DNA from: Artocarpus heterophyllus
Lineage: Eukaryota > Streptophyta > Magnoliopsida > Rosales > Moraceae
DNA: 64,000 nt
Reading direction: 5' to 3'
Assembly: GCA_025403435.1 (NCBI GenBank)
Contig: CM046341.1
Span: forward strand, 3,233,183 to 3,297,182
A model generated the notes under the pieces. The model saw only the letters and a program-made list of their open reading frames with translations. It had not been told where the DNA came from and did no database searches. This document shows, piece after piece, positions 1 to 14,759 of the stretch; the first letter of the stretch is position 1, and every line of letters starts with the position of its first letter. A program made the position numbers and the translations under genes.

Positions 1-3000
1 GCAGTTGCCCCGGCAGCGCCTCCAACTATGGTGATACTTTGCTTTGACATGTCTCAAAGTCTTGAGGTCTTCCACAACAAAACATAAACATTTGAATCTC
101 TGAAACAAATTAGAAGACACTTAAAACTGAGTGATCAAGATCAACATGCCAAAGCTGCATAGAGAATCCCAGAGCAGAAGAAAGAAAGCTTCCAAAATTG
201 TCCTCCCTTCAGTGGTGATTTGGCGCCGACAAGCTGCTCATAAATGCTGACTTGCGGATCTAAGTGTCTATTTAAGGAACAAGCATTTTTGGTGGAGATT
301 AATGCTGCTGAAATTCTAACAGAAAGAGATCAGAAAAACATTGCATAATTTAGTTTTGTGCCCAACTTTGCTGTCCTTGGCAAAACCAACACTTGCATTT
401 ATTATTGGCTTGAATTTAGAATAGAAGGGTTGGTTTAGTTTTTGAAAGAAACTAGAAAAACCATCAAGAAGCAGGAGATATATATATCTGGTCTAGATTT
501 GCCGTTGCTTATATCTGGTCTAGATTTGGCATTGCTTAATATAAGAAAGGAAAGTTTCATATATAATTGTTCTCTGTACTGCCAAAAAGAAAACAATAAA
601 GAAAAAAGAATAAAGAAATGTATGCATAGCACAAAAATTCTGCCCAGTAAAAGACGAAGTTGTGATGCTATTATGCACACTTTCATGTAGATCCCACTTA
701 ACATTACAAAAGATGATTACCTTTGATTATTAAGTTTTGTTTTTGCTTAGGATTGAAATGGATCATTAAGTTAACTACCAAACCATTCAAAAAAAAAAAA
801 AACGATGGTTTTTTTGTAGTTGTTACCAACTGTAAAAACATGGGATTTTTTTTAAAAAATTTATACTGTAGCTATGTACAATATAGACAGGTGGGAAAGT
901 GACCTCAATCAGGCTGACAATTGGGAAGACATAATAATTGAAAGGGATCAAAAGAAAAAGGTAGTTATCACTCCATCAATTCCAAGTCCTCTTTCTTACC
1001 TGATTCACTCCATCTGCCTTTTTGCCTCTTTTTTGTCATCCGATCTGGAAAGAAGAGAGAGGACTTTTCCCCATTTTTTGTATGCAGAAATGGGACTGTT
1101 CCCCTTAATGGGGTGGTCATGACAGCTTAGCAAAACGCAGGACATTACCTCAGAAAAGTTTTTAACTGCTTCAAATAGCTCCTTGTTTTTTATTATCTCC
1201 CAAAAAACCTTTTTTAATGGAAAATTACCTTTTGTTTAGTACAGTCCGAATTCTTCACAGCTGTTCACTGGAAAAAGCTCACATCAATTACATTGTGTCG
1301 AAAAAAGTGATTCAAACGGACTCTCTTAAACATCCCATCAAAATACGGTTTTTTTTCAGAGCAAAAAAAAAACTAAATCATTCCCCTGTCCTTCTTGCCT
1401 GTATTTCTGTGTGCCAATAAATACACAATTTTTTTTTCATACATTTAAACATACCCATGCATGTACTATTCATATGTATGTGTGTGTGTGACTGGTTGAG
1501 CTTTGAACAATGGTGGGGAAGATCATTGTCTATTGAGCTGTAACTCTCTGTCCCTCTCTCTCTCTCTCTCATTTATTTATTTTGTTTGCCTGGCTAGTGA
1601 TATTTGTAGGCTTCCATGTTTGGCCGGAACGCAGAAGGGCATTGGTGGAAAGGGCGTTGTCATGTTGCCCTGGACTAAATAGGATGTATCTAAGTACCAT
1701 GCATACATAAGAGGCCCAATATGTCAGAAGAAAGGCTGGTTAAAAGAGAGAATGGGCATGCTTGGGACGGTTTTCTAGAATTTGATTTTAGCTTTATGGG
1801 TTAAAAAGCTGCTTTTGAAAGTGTTTAAATGAATTATCTAAAGTGTTTTTCTTCTCGAAAAGAGTTTTCTATCAAAAGCATAAAAAAGACTTCTCAAAAT
1901 GCTTCTAAAATAAACTTTAAAACTTATACTAGAGTATTAATAATACACTATATAAGTTTAAATATAACATAACTTAAAAAAAATTAAAACTATTTTGACC
2001 TAATAAAGCTCTTTTAAGAATATGATTTCAAACACTTACTAAAAAACTACAACTTTTATTTTTTTCTTTTACAGCACAAAAGTACAAGCTAGAACTATGC
2101 CAAACGGGCCTTCCATATGCACACAACCTTTGTTAGGCCACGAGACTATAAAAATATATATTTTATTAGGTTAAAATTATTTATTTATATTTTTATTTCT
2201 CGTTAAATCCTTTAATTAATAGCATTTTTATGTTAAATAGTATTTTAGTGTCTTAGTATAAAAATATATTTAATTATATATTTTTATTATGTTTTGATGT
2301 TTAATAATATTTTCGATAATTTTTAAAATCATTTTCACGCATAAGATATTAGTTTAGTCTTAAATTAATTAAAACTGTAAAAATAATTAATGGTAATTTT
2401 ATTTTGAATTTTAATGTGTTTTATAATATGTTTTAACTTTGTAAATATGTTCTATAATATTTTTAGTAATTTTTAAAAATATTTCTAGATCTTAAATGTT
2501 ATACTTGTGTCAAACAAAAAGAGATTGAAATTTTAGAAGTTTATAATTATTTTTATATATTTAATGTAAAATAAATATTTTTAAAATTATTATAAATATT
2601 ATGTTTATAAAATAATTAATTTTTTTCGATTATTTATCTTTAGATTTAAAATCTGATAAAAACGGAGTAAAACGACACCAAAATAGACAAAATCAAATAA
2701 CAAATGCCTCAAAAATACTTTAAAATTTGAAATTTAAAGGAGAGACACGTGGCTTAATCCCCTTTGTCATATGACGCTGCCATTCTCCCTGGGCCGTCCC
2801 TTTTGGACACGTGTCGTCCATTAAGTGAGACCGCCAGTGGGTCCGCGTGTATAAGTGGAATCTCGGCAATGTCTGATCTGGCGCGGTCATCTTCACATGA
2901 AGTCGTTCTATTAGCCGATGAATTGCAATACTGGGACAGATTTAATGGCTCTTATTAGCTCCGTTCCAGGCCCATATGGACCCATTTCTTTTCCAGGTTT

Positions 3001-6000
3001 CTGACTATGCGATCGCTCGATTGAAGGCCTAGGTTGCGCCATTTGGAAGCCACCAACCGCCAGGTCGTAGGACATTGCAAGCCAAGATTCGCGCATTGAA
3101 GAAAGGAAATTGGCGTGGACAATTGAAGGGAAAAAAGTTGCAAATGGTCAAATTAATCCAAAAAAATTAGAAAATTAACACTTAAAAATTATTAAAAAAA
3201 TCCCAATAACAAACTTCTATAAATCCCAGAGGCTTTTGCCTCGATGAAGTCACCCCCATCCTAAAAAGTGTCGTCTTTTGGTAAAAGACGTTACTAAAGC
3301 ACTTCTCCGGCCTATCTCATAAAAAATAATAAAATAATACTTAAATTAATATATAGAGTTTGATGAGATAGGAATATGTTTTTGTATGTATAGTATTATG
3401 GTATAGTTTTTAACTCTATGTCGTTGTTGTAATGTTTATATTTTTATAGAATAAATTATATTTTTACAAAAATTAAGTCATGTTTTTTTTATTTAATTTA
3501 ATTGTTCTGCAATGCTTAATTTAATAGAATATCTTTTACTGCAGTATGACTTATTATATTGTCAATTTAGATATTTCATAAAACGAGGTTCCGTTGGAAT
3601 TAGTACAAAAATTTATTCCATTGAAATATATTAATTTTGATTTCTCATTATTTTTTCTATCTTAAAATTATGTTAATCATAATTGTAGTGACAACGATTA
3701 TGATTTTTGTAATTAGTACACCATATTATTAATGAGAGATAATTATTTTGCTATATTTATAGGGAAACCATTACTATATTATAGCTTGTTATATTGTCAC
3801 TTTAGGTTGACTTATAAAAATAGTAATTATGCTTCTTATGACAGGTAAAGATATAATAAATCAAATGTTTTAGATAATTATTATTTAGAGTTAAATTCTA
3901 CATCTGTTACAAACCATACAAGGGATTCTCGAAGTTTCACCGTTTAACTTGTATGTTTTAAAATCTTATTTAAAAATTTTCAAAAATATTTGTTTTCTTT
4001 TAAACTTTATTTTAAATATTTTTACATTTTAAACAAAAAAAAAATTAATCTTTTAAATACCAATTTTTCTATCGATACAACAACCCTTTTTATATTACAA
4101 ACGCGCGCGTTTAAAGAGACATTTTGAAAGATACACCAATCACTTATATAATACATAAAATTAAGAAATATAAAATAACATTTATTAATAGTTTAGGATA
4201 ACTAAATTTTCGAATATTACATGTTTCAAATGCAGTGCTACGTTGAATGCCCGTCATGTTTACACATTATGATGGAAAAATGGTCCTCCACATGGACCGT
4301 AACACCGACCTATATATGTGCTAAAGATATAATAAAAGTTTAAATTTCTCAAAGGGCAATCTTAATACATATATCTGCCAAGGTCTGAGTTCATGGCAGC
4401 AAATTTTAGGGATGTTTTTCTGCTAGCTAGTACAGATTACGAAAACGATGCCCTCTTTTTACCTTCTTTTTAATGTGTAAAAAAAGGAAAAAAAAAATGT
4501 GTAGAAACTGTAAGACTATGTGGTAGAGGGCTCAAGGTGACCACCGCTTTTAAAGTTTCTGAAAATCTCTGGGGGAATCTGAAAGGTCTGGAAAGCTACA
4601 CTCTCCTGTGTCATAGATCGATCAAAGCCAGAGCAAGCATTATTGGCATTTTACTGGTTTATGTCTGTTGGGTATAAATCAGAGATCTAATTTAAATTGG
4701 GGGACCATTTTGGACATGATATTCATGAGGCTGCTCTTTTGGCTTTTGGCTTTTGGCTTTTGGCTGGGACTAACAACAATTAACTTGATTTATTGGTCAC
4801 CATAAGATCTTTTAAATATGGTTCTGTCTCAGAAATCACTTGTTTGTTTTAAGAATAGTTTGATTCATCTTTTCAACTTGTACTTAAAAGTCTTTTGAGC
4901 CCGTATTTGACAATCACAGTTCTAACGAAGAAACCGTCTTTTGAGTTACAACAAAAAACTATTGTTTGGCTCATTGTCAGTTTCAAAAGTTTTTTTTTTT
5001 TTTTTAAGTTCCAATCTTTTTTTGAGCTCCCTTTTCTTTTTCTTTTTTCTTTTTATTCAAACCAATTAAAACCAACATTTTGACAAACTATTTTAACTCA
5101 TTTTTTTAGTTCCAACCAATTGGTTTTAACCGAAAACCCAATTGTTATTACTAAGTAATGAGTTAACACATTTTTTTTAGATTAAACAGAAAAATGCATT
5201 CAAGCTCTAATTAATTCCACTTTAGTCAATGAGGTTTAAAGCATCTCATAACTTATTCGGATCTATCTTGATGCAATAAGTTAGTCCCTCCGCTACATTT
5301 ATGTCAAAATCTGGTTAGAATAGATCGCATGTTGTCCATGTGCCACTGAAATAAGCATAAAACGAACATTTTACTGATTTTCAAGGCAAAAGTATTAGAA
5401 ATATTTCTTATCCTATTCTGTTTTACCATTGGAAACATTTCTTTTAATTCAAATTTCTTTATATTGAATTTATGAGTCTTCATACGTTGGAGGTCCAGCA
5501 ATATCTTCCTTATTGAAAAGCTCATGAAGTGTTTTCATTAGCCAAATATATGTGAGCTTGGTTTTGGCCTTTTTTTCTCTGATATATATACATGTTGGCC
5601 AGCTTTTAATTTGAACATATATGAACTTTTTTTTTTCCTTAAATGAAAAGCTCATAAAAAATCTCCTTTTAAGAAATATTAGTTGTTTGTTTTAAAGGTC
5701 TTGTCTGGAATTATATAAATATTGGTCAACAACGTTATACAGATTTGATGCTCAATGTTAAGAATTTTATTGAGATTTATCATAGCATTTGTTGGGCAAG
5801 AATCAGACGCCTTTTAATATGAGGTATATCAAGCACTATAAGTGAGTGCTCTTTTTATTCCTTTTATACGTAGAAAAAAATTATTATCCAACATTCCTTC
5901 CGTTCTCGTGGTCATCTACTTTATTTTCTTTATAAAAAATTTCTCTTCCGCAACTGTTTTATTTTCATCTATATCAAAAGGCTCTAGTTGGATGCTTAAA

Positions 6001-6817
6001 AAAAAGGAAAAAGTCTCTTCGAACGGCCACAGCCCGAATCTCTCACAAGCCTAGGTTTCACCATTGTGGGACCTAAATGATAAAGCTCGGGTTTATAAGA
6101 GGCTTAGTCTGCGGCCCTCTCGGACCATATAGTGCTGCTTAAAAAAAGAGTTTGCTTCAACCTTCTATTTGAGAGTCCACTGTTAGCAGCGACTTTTTGG
6201 CTGTCAAATCCTGGAGACTGGCCGCCGCCATCCTGCTGAATCAGATATACTATCTCAAAGCGGCGAAATTAGTTTTAAGGACAGCGATCTTCACGCTTCA
6301 TCTATTTTTCAGTAGCTAAGTTTTTACATTTTTAATATTAAGCTCAGAGTAATTTTTATAGCTAATTATTTGTAATTTTTGACACACTTTATTATTTAAA
6401 AAAGTTGTTTTAGTTTCATTTATTGGTGCTCTTTTTCTAGCAAAAAGTAGCTGTTTTAAAGAAAGAATTTATAAGTTGTTTATATTTTATTACGTCTGAT
6501 TTTTCCTCTGAATTTATGTTATAATACGGCTCCATACATATTTACAATCCAATTTTCCACCATGCAGAACTTGAGGGTTGTTTTCTGTTTTTTTTTTTAA
6601 GTCAATTAAAATAATTATAATTACACCAGGATATGCAGTGCTAATTTTGGGTTTATTTTAAACTTAGAGATCAAAGTGAGATTTGGTGTAAGGTTTAGAG
6701 ACAATTTTTGAGACTAATCTTTTGTTTTTTTTTTAATCCCTTTTAATAGATCAATGAGGTCTTAAATACTGATCTTATATAAACTTGAGTTGACATATCT
6801 TCATATGGACAACTGGC
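1..6817. other. Gene-free AT-rich intergenic region
   Basis: I find no supportable gene in this stretch. Open frames are short, low-complexity and resemble no family I know. Visible structure includes a CT microsatellite at 1554-1570, four head-to-tail TTTTGGC units near 4738-4765, and long AT-rich runs (about 2.1-2.7 kb and 3.3-4.2 kb). The segment at about 2.75-3.1 kb is less AT-rich, like a promoter or an old gene remnant, but encodes nothing recognisable. Confidence 0.6.
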
Positions 6818-6952
6818 AGGGTGTTTGACAAGTGTGGTTATAATCAATTTTGTGGTTACTAGATAGTGTAAAGTTGTTACAGTTTAAAGCTCTCACATGC
6901 TACAATATTTTAAACCATAAAATTAGTTCTAACCACACTTATCAAATATTCT
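6818..6952. mobile_element. MITE-like element with about 38-bp imperfect TIRs
   Basis: The left end starts AGGGTGTTTGACAAGTGTGG. The reverse complement of the right end starts AGAATATTTGATAAGTGTGG, and similarity continues for about 38 bp with a few mismatches. The interior carries the motif AGCTCTCACATGCTACAAT, which recurs in other MITE-like copies in this window. There is no coding capacity. The TSD is not clear. Confidence 0.65.
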
Positions 6953-7353
6953 ATAGATATGCATACATGGTGCTTTCGATCCAACTCAGCATGTCAGGCA
7001 TCTTTTTATCCCCGACTCTCTTTTTTCCATTCTCATGGCTCCATCCCTGAAATATTTATGCAATAGCACTGTACAATAGGCCTATCTAACACATTTTTAA
7101 CGTACTTGACCAATAATGAAGTGCTTCGTTATGTCGTTCCAATAATATCATTTTCAAATGCTATAGCGTAAAATAAAAATTGGTTACAATATAAAGTTTT
7201 TATATATTACAATAAATTAGTTTCAACTTTTAATTCTAATTACATTACCAAACGCACTCAATAAAATATTGAAGAGAAAAGTTTAAACTAATGTTTTCAA
7301 TCATTTTTTGTTTAAAAATGGTAGCTGTTAAGATATTTAAATTATAGCTATAA

Positions 7354-8782
7354 ATCTAAACCTTTTTGCTTTATACCAGAGCTACTATGAACTAGAGAGT
7401 TTAAATCGATATGCCAAATAGAAAGTTAAAAATTTTCTAAAGTGTATTAAAAAACCACGAGTGTCACATCCTACGTGGTTTTATTCAATAATTGAATTCA
7501 AATTTTATGCGGCTTTTTTTTTTTAAATGTAGCATATATTACAAATTTACTATTCCTTTCACTACATGTGTTTTGTTGAACAATTTATTTAACAACGACA
7601 ATATATTAAGCATAAAACTATTTGTCCTTTCAGAACATAGGATGAATCAACAGTTAGAGCCTAAAACATTATAACAGTTCAAATCATATGAAAGTAAATA
7701 TGATAGTCAAATCAGTTTTAACTATGTTACAAATAAGCTAATTACCTAATATGATATATATGTTATTTTTAAAAATCTAATTTTTTAAGATATTATCTAA
7801 ACTTCAGAAACAAGCACTATCATAGAATCTATAATATTTATATGGAGTTTGGAAGGTATGATTTGAACCATAGTTATAGTTCAAAACAGTATAACATGTG
7901 AGAGCTTTATACTATAACAACTTTTTGCTTTTTATTGTAGTATGTGAGAGTTTTATACTATTTGGTAATTACAATCATAGTTCTAATCAAGATTGCCAAA
8001 CGCATGTTAGATAAGATTGATTATTACAATGTGAGAGCTTTACACTGTAACATATTTTTGCTTTTTATTGTAGTACGTGAGAGCTTTATATTATTTAAAA
8101 ATTACAATCATGATTCTAAACCTTTTTGCTTTATACTAGAGCTACTACGAACTAAAGAGATCAAATCGATGTATCAAATAGAAGGTTAAAAAATTTCTAA
8201 AGTGTATTAAAAAACCACGAGTGTCACATCCTACGTGGTTTTATTCAATAATTGAATTCAAATTCTGTGCGGCTTTTTTTTTTTAAATGTAGCATATATT
8301 ACAAGTTTACTATTCCTTTCACTACATGTGTTTTGTTGAACAATTTATTTAACAACGACAATATATTAAGCATAAAACTATTTGCCCTTTCAGAACATAG
8401 AATGAATCAGTTAGAATCTAAAACATTGTAATACTTCAAATTATATGAAAGTAAATATGGTAGTAAAATCAGTTCTAACTATATTACAAATAAGCTAATT
8501 GCTTAATATGATATACATGTTAATTTTAAAAATTTAATTTTTTAAGATATTATCTAAACTTCAGAAACAAGCACTATCATAGAATCTATAATATTTATAT
8601 GGAGTTTGGAAGGTATGATTTGAACCATAGTTGTAGTTCAAAACACTATAACATGTGAGAGCTTCACACTATAACATCTTTTTGTTTTTTATTGTAGCAT
8701 GTAAGAACTTTATACTATTTGATAATTATAATCATGGTTCTAATCAAGATTGCCAAACGCCTGTTAGATAAGATTGATTATT
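7354..8782. repeat. Imperfect direct duplication of a ~0.68-kb unit
   Basis: Copy 1 (about 7354-8025) and copy 2 (about 8114-8782) align nearly end to end with an offset of 757-760 bp. They differ by scattered substitutions and small indels and are separated by a spacer of about 88 bp that resembles part of the unit. Each copy ends in a MITE-like segment (about 7843-8000 and 8600-8770) with GTTTGG-type inverted ends and a TGTGAGAGCTTTATACTATA-like interior. No gene is present. Confidence 0.85.
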
Positions 8783-11700
8783 GTGGAAAAGTACAAAGAG
8801 TTTTTTGGTGATTAGAGTGCCGGATGTGGGGGCAAATATTCCTGGAAGGGACTTATGTACCAAAAGAAAGCTGATATTGGGGTCCCAAAGATGAAAAAGT
8901 GTTCCTAGCCCTACTAACAGCTCTAGAATTTATACTGTAACATTTATTCTCTTTGATTTATAAATGTTAAAACCCCTTGAATAATGATTTGAACAAAAAT
9001 GACACAATATTATACAAATAATAAAATTTTTTCTAAAAAAAAAAAGATTATTGAACAGTTTAGTAAACCATTAGACTATTAGTGTATCTTGATGCAATTA
9101 CATGAAAGTCAAAGAATATGTTATTTGTTTTAAAAAGTCAAGGTTTTTTAGTTTATATTTTTAACAATTAAAATTTTAAATTATATCAACTTTTTAAATT
9201 CAAAGCTTTAGACATAATATAGTTATTAAAATACTCTTATATTATATATCAAATCTTAATTATATACTAAGTTCTGTTAAAAGTTTTAACAAAATGAGTT
9301 TCTTTGTTAATGTTTTATAGGTCGAGGGAACAAATGTTATGTTTTAAAACTAAAGGTACAGTGTTATAAGGGCAATAGTTGATAAATTTTTTGTAATTAA
9401 TCTAAAATAATAATAATGATAAGTAGAATAAAAAAATTATGATATAATGAAATTGAAATATGGTTTGTGAATGGTGAAAAAAGATTAGCCATTTTGAGAC
9501 GATGATATTCACATTGCTTTAATACTCAAAATGGAATCCAAGTTGGTAATAATGTGTACCCGGCTTCATAGACGAAGAACACCAAAAAAAAAAAAAAAAA
9601 CCATGCACAGAAAAACACCTTGCAAAAACAACAAAATCAGAATAAAAGTTGTCACTATTAGTAACAAAAAATAAACAAAAATTACAAGTAAAAACATCAA
9701 AACAAGGAGAGTGAGGTCCCTAATACCAGTGGAAAAAAAAAAGGCAACCAAAAAGAAAAAGATGAGTGATTGGTAAAGATCAATGACGGAGACAGGGCCT
9801 AGCTTTTCTTTCTTTCTTCTTCTTCTTTTTTTTTTTTAATATAGTAGTTTTAATTTTAATATAATAGGTAAGTCTATAAATTAGACTCGACTTCTCTTAA
9901 ACTAATAGTTTTCTACGTGTTAGTATATTCATGATTAAAAAAAATTGTCCCCTACGAATAAATTTGGGTTCCGTCGTTAGTTGTTGTTACGACCCGCCTT
10001 TTCGGATTGTGGCCAAATATTCCATTGCTTATTTAAAAGTTTTGTTTTAAGCCTAAAAAAAACGCATATTTTTTTAACTGAATGTTTTAAATATACTCCA
10101 AGCTTAAAATAGTATATTCCATTTAACCGTAGTCATTTAGAAAAAGTTTAATTACTTTGGTTAATTAGCATTCTATAATATAACTTGTCTGATATACATT
10201 TTTCCTATATTACATATTCATCATTACTAACAATATATATATATATATGAATAGCATAAGCTTTACTGCAGCGGCATCCATACCTTAACTACACACTTGT
10301 CCATCTACCATTGTCAGCTCCACATTGGTACTATTTCGACCTCTTGGCTGGATTCCCTACAGCATGAACAATGAAGTGAACTATTGCTCAGTAAGTCTAA
10401 ACATAGTCATAAGATGATTTTTCAACTAACTTGCATGATCCAATTATGCTCAATTATGAACTTCTATTATGATTTATACTTAGCTTAACTAGGGCCAAAG
10501 TGTTTGTACTAAATACACATAATGGTCATCATAACGCCGAGACTGTATCATTACTTGGAGCTCCCATTGCATTGGGAGGTTGGTACAACACTTTCTTATG
10601 TTCTTTGGTGTATCATTCACCCCTTCTTTAGATTATGGTGTTATACCATGCATCATGCTTAACTAACTAAAACTGAGTATACTATCAAAGTAATCTTTTA
10701 TTTTTAGTACTATGGAATTTTTCCTTTAAGAGAAAACTAACTATCTACATTGTAGGTGGGATTTGGTACGTACTTGTTAATTGTATTGTACTTAATCAAT
10801 TTTCCCCGTCCCCTTCAGAAATCGCCTTCATGTCCTGTTTAGACAATTTTTCGTTATTAGTGATCTTACTTAATATTGACCCTATAGTCGATAGCTAAAC
10901 ATAAAAAATAACTATTTAACTTTTGTTATTAGAGGGTTTTTAAAAACTTAGGCATAACGAAACTTATTTGTTTATCTACCAATGCCTTTTCATCGCCCTC
11001 AGAGCTTGGATGAAATTTTCCACTATGGATCTTGCTCTATTTCCAGTGTTTTCAGGGTCCGTTCGGCCTTTTTATTTTTGCAAAAAATGATATTTTGTCC
11101 TCTACTGGTCATTAAAACTTTTCAAGCTTATATTTATCATTTAAAATTTACGTTTTATTTTTTTATTAAATAACGTCAATGAGTTTGGGGTGCCGATGCC
11201 TATTTTTTGGTAAAAACCCTTCATGACTTCCATTTGTGAAAATTTGACGATTTTGCCCACGATTTTCAAAATCAACCATATAGCATCATTGGGTTCAATT
11301 TTTTTTTTTTTTTCAAACTGGGCATGAACTTCCCAAGGTTTCAAAATCCAATACTTTTAATTAAAACTTTCTTCCTTTTTTTATTTAAAAATTCTCTAGT
11401 TAGAAACTTCCAAAATTTATAACTCATGAACCAAGCAGGATTTTTGCAAACTGTCCATGGATTCCAATCATTTCGATGAGTTCTACAACTTTTGTTTATT
11501 TAACTTTCCTGAATTTTGGATTTCACCTTGGAGTTTTAGGCCATTATTCAAATCTACCTCTAAAATAAAAACTATACAATTTTACCCTCAAAGAATTTTT
11601 TAACCTTTAGGTCATGAAAAAAATTGTCAGGTTTACTGTGTTAGGCAAAACCAAAATTTTGCCAAAACTTAATTACCTCTAAAACCCATCAACACGTTTT

Positions 11701-13918
11701 GCCAAAACTTAATTACCTCTAAAACCCATCAACACCATCAATTTCATCAAAAACCCTAAAATTACTTTTTTATGATAAATTTTGAAACCGTGTTTTTAAA
11801 CTTAAAAACTCTAGTTCCTCACAACAACACACACCACGTAGCATAAAAACAAGTCACTAATATCCTTTAAGCATGTCATAATTCTTATTAGATTTTTACA
11901 TAACAAAAATACAAAAAATTAACATAATTTTTAACGCTTAGTATAGGGTTTATCCAGGTTTTCCTTTGTGATTTTTGTGCTCCTCCACCTATACTTGTTC
12001 TTGGCAATTTTCCTTGACGTCAACCATGGAAAATTCCTTATCAAAACTGTTTCTAAAAACTAAAAGAAAAGCTCAAAGAAAGAAGAAAAATTGGGGTTTT
12101 ACCTTGGATTAAAACTTGATTTTGTTTTTGAACTTTTTAGAGGTTGATTCTTTGATAAAATTTGAAAGAAAATTTTGGAAAAACGTGTTGAAGCCTTCAG
12201 GTGTGTTAGGAGAGAAAAGAAGATTTTTTTTTTTCAAATTTTAGCCGCCTTTTTCATTTTAAAAGCTTTCTTTTTGGGTTTTTTTTTTTTAAAAAAAAAA
12301 TTTCTCAACTTTGGGGGCAAAAATGAATTAAAATTCCATCCAAAGCTACCGTGTGTTTCCATAGGATGGGTGGCAAAATTTCAACCTATTATGTTTAAGT
12401 AAGTGGGTCCCACAACCTTTTTACGGAGTATAAATTTACACTACACTTTATTTTTTCTATACTGTCAGTATAGAATTTTGTATAAATATTATCTTTAAGA
12501 GTTTAAAATTACACAGACTCTCCTTCTCCCATACTGACCATTTCCTATCACAATATTTCTTATATCTGCGTTTGTACTCAATCAATACCGTTTTACTATA
12601 CCGTGTACTCTAATACTACACTGTATTTATCAACTGATGAACGACTAACACGGAGATCTTTTTACCAGTTTTTGGACTGGCAAAAGATGATTTTTATAGT
12701 GCCTGGACTATATCATGATTATTTACTTTAATTAACATTCCTCTCTCTATTGCTTATTCATATCACAAAATTTATATTTATTGTGATATAATATTTCATC
12801 TTGAGAGAATTTTGTAAATTTTTTTAATAATCATACTTGCAAAATTTGCATTAAAAAAATACTCTCAACTGTACAAAATTTTACAGACATAATTCACATC
12901 AATATTATCAATAAACATTCATTTTATCATAATTTTACAAAGTATGATTCATTAAAAAAATTATTATTTAAATCTAAATGAATTTTAAGTTTAAGTAAAT
13001 TAATTTTTCTCAAACATTACACTAGTAAAGACGGTCGGCAGCAGTCACCCGGTCGGCAGTAGTCACCCGCCGACCAAAAGGAGGCGACAAAGACTGGCAC
13101 CCTTGAAAATGCCTAGCGTTCGAGGACAACCCCATCCTTATGTTAGATTTGATTCAATAACAACCCTCATTCAGATGGCGCAAAAATTATGATACCAACA
13201 AAATCAGCAAAACAACAACCAACAATAAGTGCTCTTATGTCGTTTTCTAGTTGGAGGGACTTGATGCAAGAATGAAATTTCTATTTATTTATTCCAACCA
13301 ATGTTTTTATGATACTCGATCTGCTAAACAAAAGCTCCAAAACAAGAGGTTAGCCATTGTTATTAATTTGGACATAATATCATTTTATGAAACTTGAACA
13401 CTAAAACTAGTTTAAAAATGCATATTTAGTAAAGATTTTTAAAAGTTTCACAATATTGTTTCTGTATTTGATTAGAAACAACATACATATAACAATGTAA
13501 ATGGTAGGTGTACCTAGTGAGATGTTTTCACGAGGGAGATGAGACGTTAAATGGTTGATAAATCGTTAAAAAGTCCAATCAAATAGTGTGTTCCAGATTT
13601 AAATATCAAAGAAGATGGACGTAACACTACATTTCTTCCACAAACAAAATCTCTTAAAATAAATGGAACTATAAATAATATAGGATAAATTGTTAACCTA
13701 AATTTCATCAAACTTTAGCGTGAAAAAAAAACGTTAAATGCTTAACTCATTGCCCCTCAAAGACTAGAATGTCAATAACTTAATAAATATCAAGACTCTT
13801 GAAAAATAAGAGGGTCTAATCACTTAAATTTAGTGGTATTATATTTTACCACAATTTCAAACTAGCGTTTATGAAACAAATAAAAATGTATTTGTTTTAC
13901 TGGTCCGGATAAAAAAAA
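8783..13918. other. Gene-free intergenic region with repeat fragments
   Basis: No gene was found. About 9320-9405 resembles the right arm of the long-TIR element at 13.9-14.8 kb (shared words such as GTAATTAATC and ATGTTATGTTTTAAA). At 11657-11735 a 40-bp unit containing GCCAAAACTTAATTACC occurs twice in tandem. About 13037-13080 holds two copies of CGGTCGGCAG followed by the inverse word GCCGACC, probably the end of an unidentified transposon. The rest is AT-rich with homopolymer runs. Confidence 0.55.
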
Positions 13919-14759
13919 TTTGGATTAATTATAAAAATTCTCATTGAATTATAGCTTTTGTAACATTTTGCTCCCAGACTTCAAAATGTAACTTTTGTTC
14001 TCCTGAAGCATGAATTGTTAACAAAAATGATCTTTTTCTTATAAATTTAACGGAAAAAGTGACAAATGATTATAAAGTTAGGGGTATTTTAGTAACGCTG
14101 GTTATAAAATAACCATAAAAATTAAAACTATAATAAAAATAATATTTATCAATGATTAAAAATAAAAAAATTAATTAAAATTATTATCCTTTTGGAATCC
14201 TTTTTTTTCTATTATTAATATTTTTCACATCTAAAAATATTTTGAAATTTTAAAAGTTATATATATTAGTGAAAAAAGAATATAACACAAATATATTTAA
14301 TATAACATAAAATTTTCAAAGATAAAAAAAACTTTGATAGTATTAATAAGTTTTCTTTCATATTTTTGAAGTTTTTATTAGTATTTATATCATTTAAAAT
14401 TTTAAAATACTTTTTAGGTGTAAGAAAAAGTTAAAAAAAATTTAAAGAAAAATTCGCTATATGAAAAAAAGAGAGATCCAAACAATAATATGTTTTTAAT
14501 TGATTTTTTTTTTGTTTTTAGTAATCAATAAAGAGTATTTTTTATTATAGTTTTAATTTTTTTGTTATTTTTATAATTAGGATTACCAAAATATCCTTAA
14601 TTTTAAAATTTGTTGCCAATTTGCCATTTAGGTTCTAACAAAAAGACCATTTTTGTTAATAATTCATACTTTAGGAGGAACAGATGCTATGTTTTAAAGT
14701 TCAGGGGACAAAGTGTTACAAAAGCTATAATTCATGGGGAATTATTGTAATTAATCCAA
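13919..14759. mobile_element. Non-autonomous element with long terminal inverted repeats (~220 bp)
   Basis: The left end reads TTGGATTAATTATAA and the right end, reverse-complemented, reads TTGGATTAATTACAA. The two arms stay alignable for about 220 bp, sharing for example GAATTATAGCTTTTGTAACA, and are about three-quarters identical by eye. The centre is AT-rich and non-coding. Flanking A/T runs hide any target-site duplication. The form fits a foldback or Mutator-like MITE, but the superfamily is uncertain. Confidence 0.75.

Noticed and set aside
1..50. Minus-strand frame starting MSKQSITIVGG at the left edge
   Set aside because: It has an in-frame upstream stop and a TATA-like TTAAATAG near 268-276, so it could be the 5' end of a gene, but 16 residues cannot be assigned.
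6050..6130. snRNA-promoter-like words (GTGGGACC and TTTATAAG)
   Set aside because: The first is in reverse orientation for a plant upstream sequence element, and no snRNA sequence follows.
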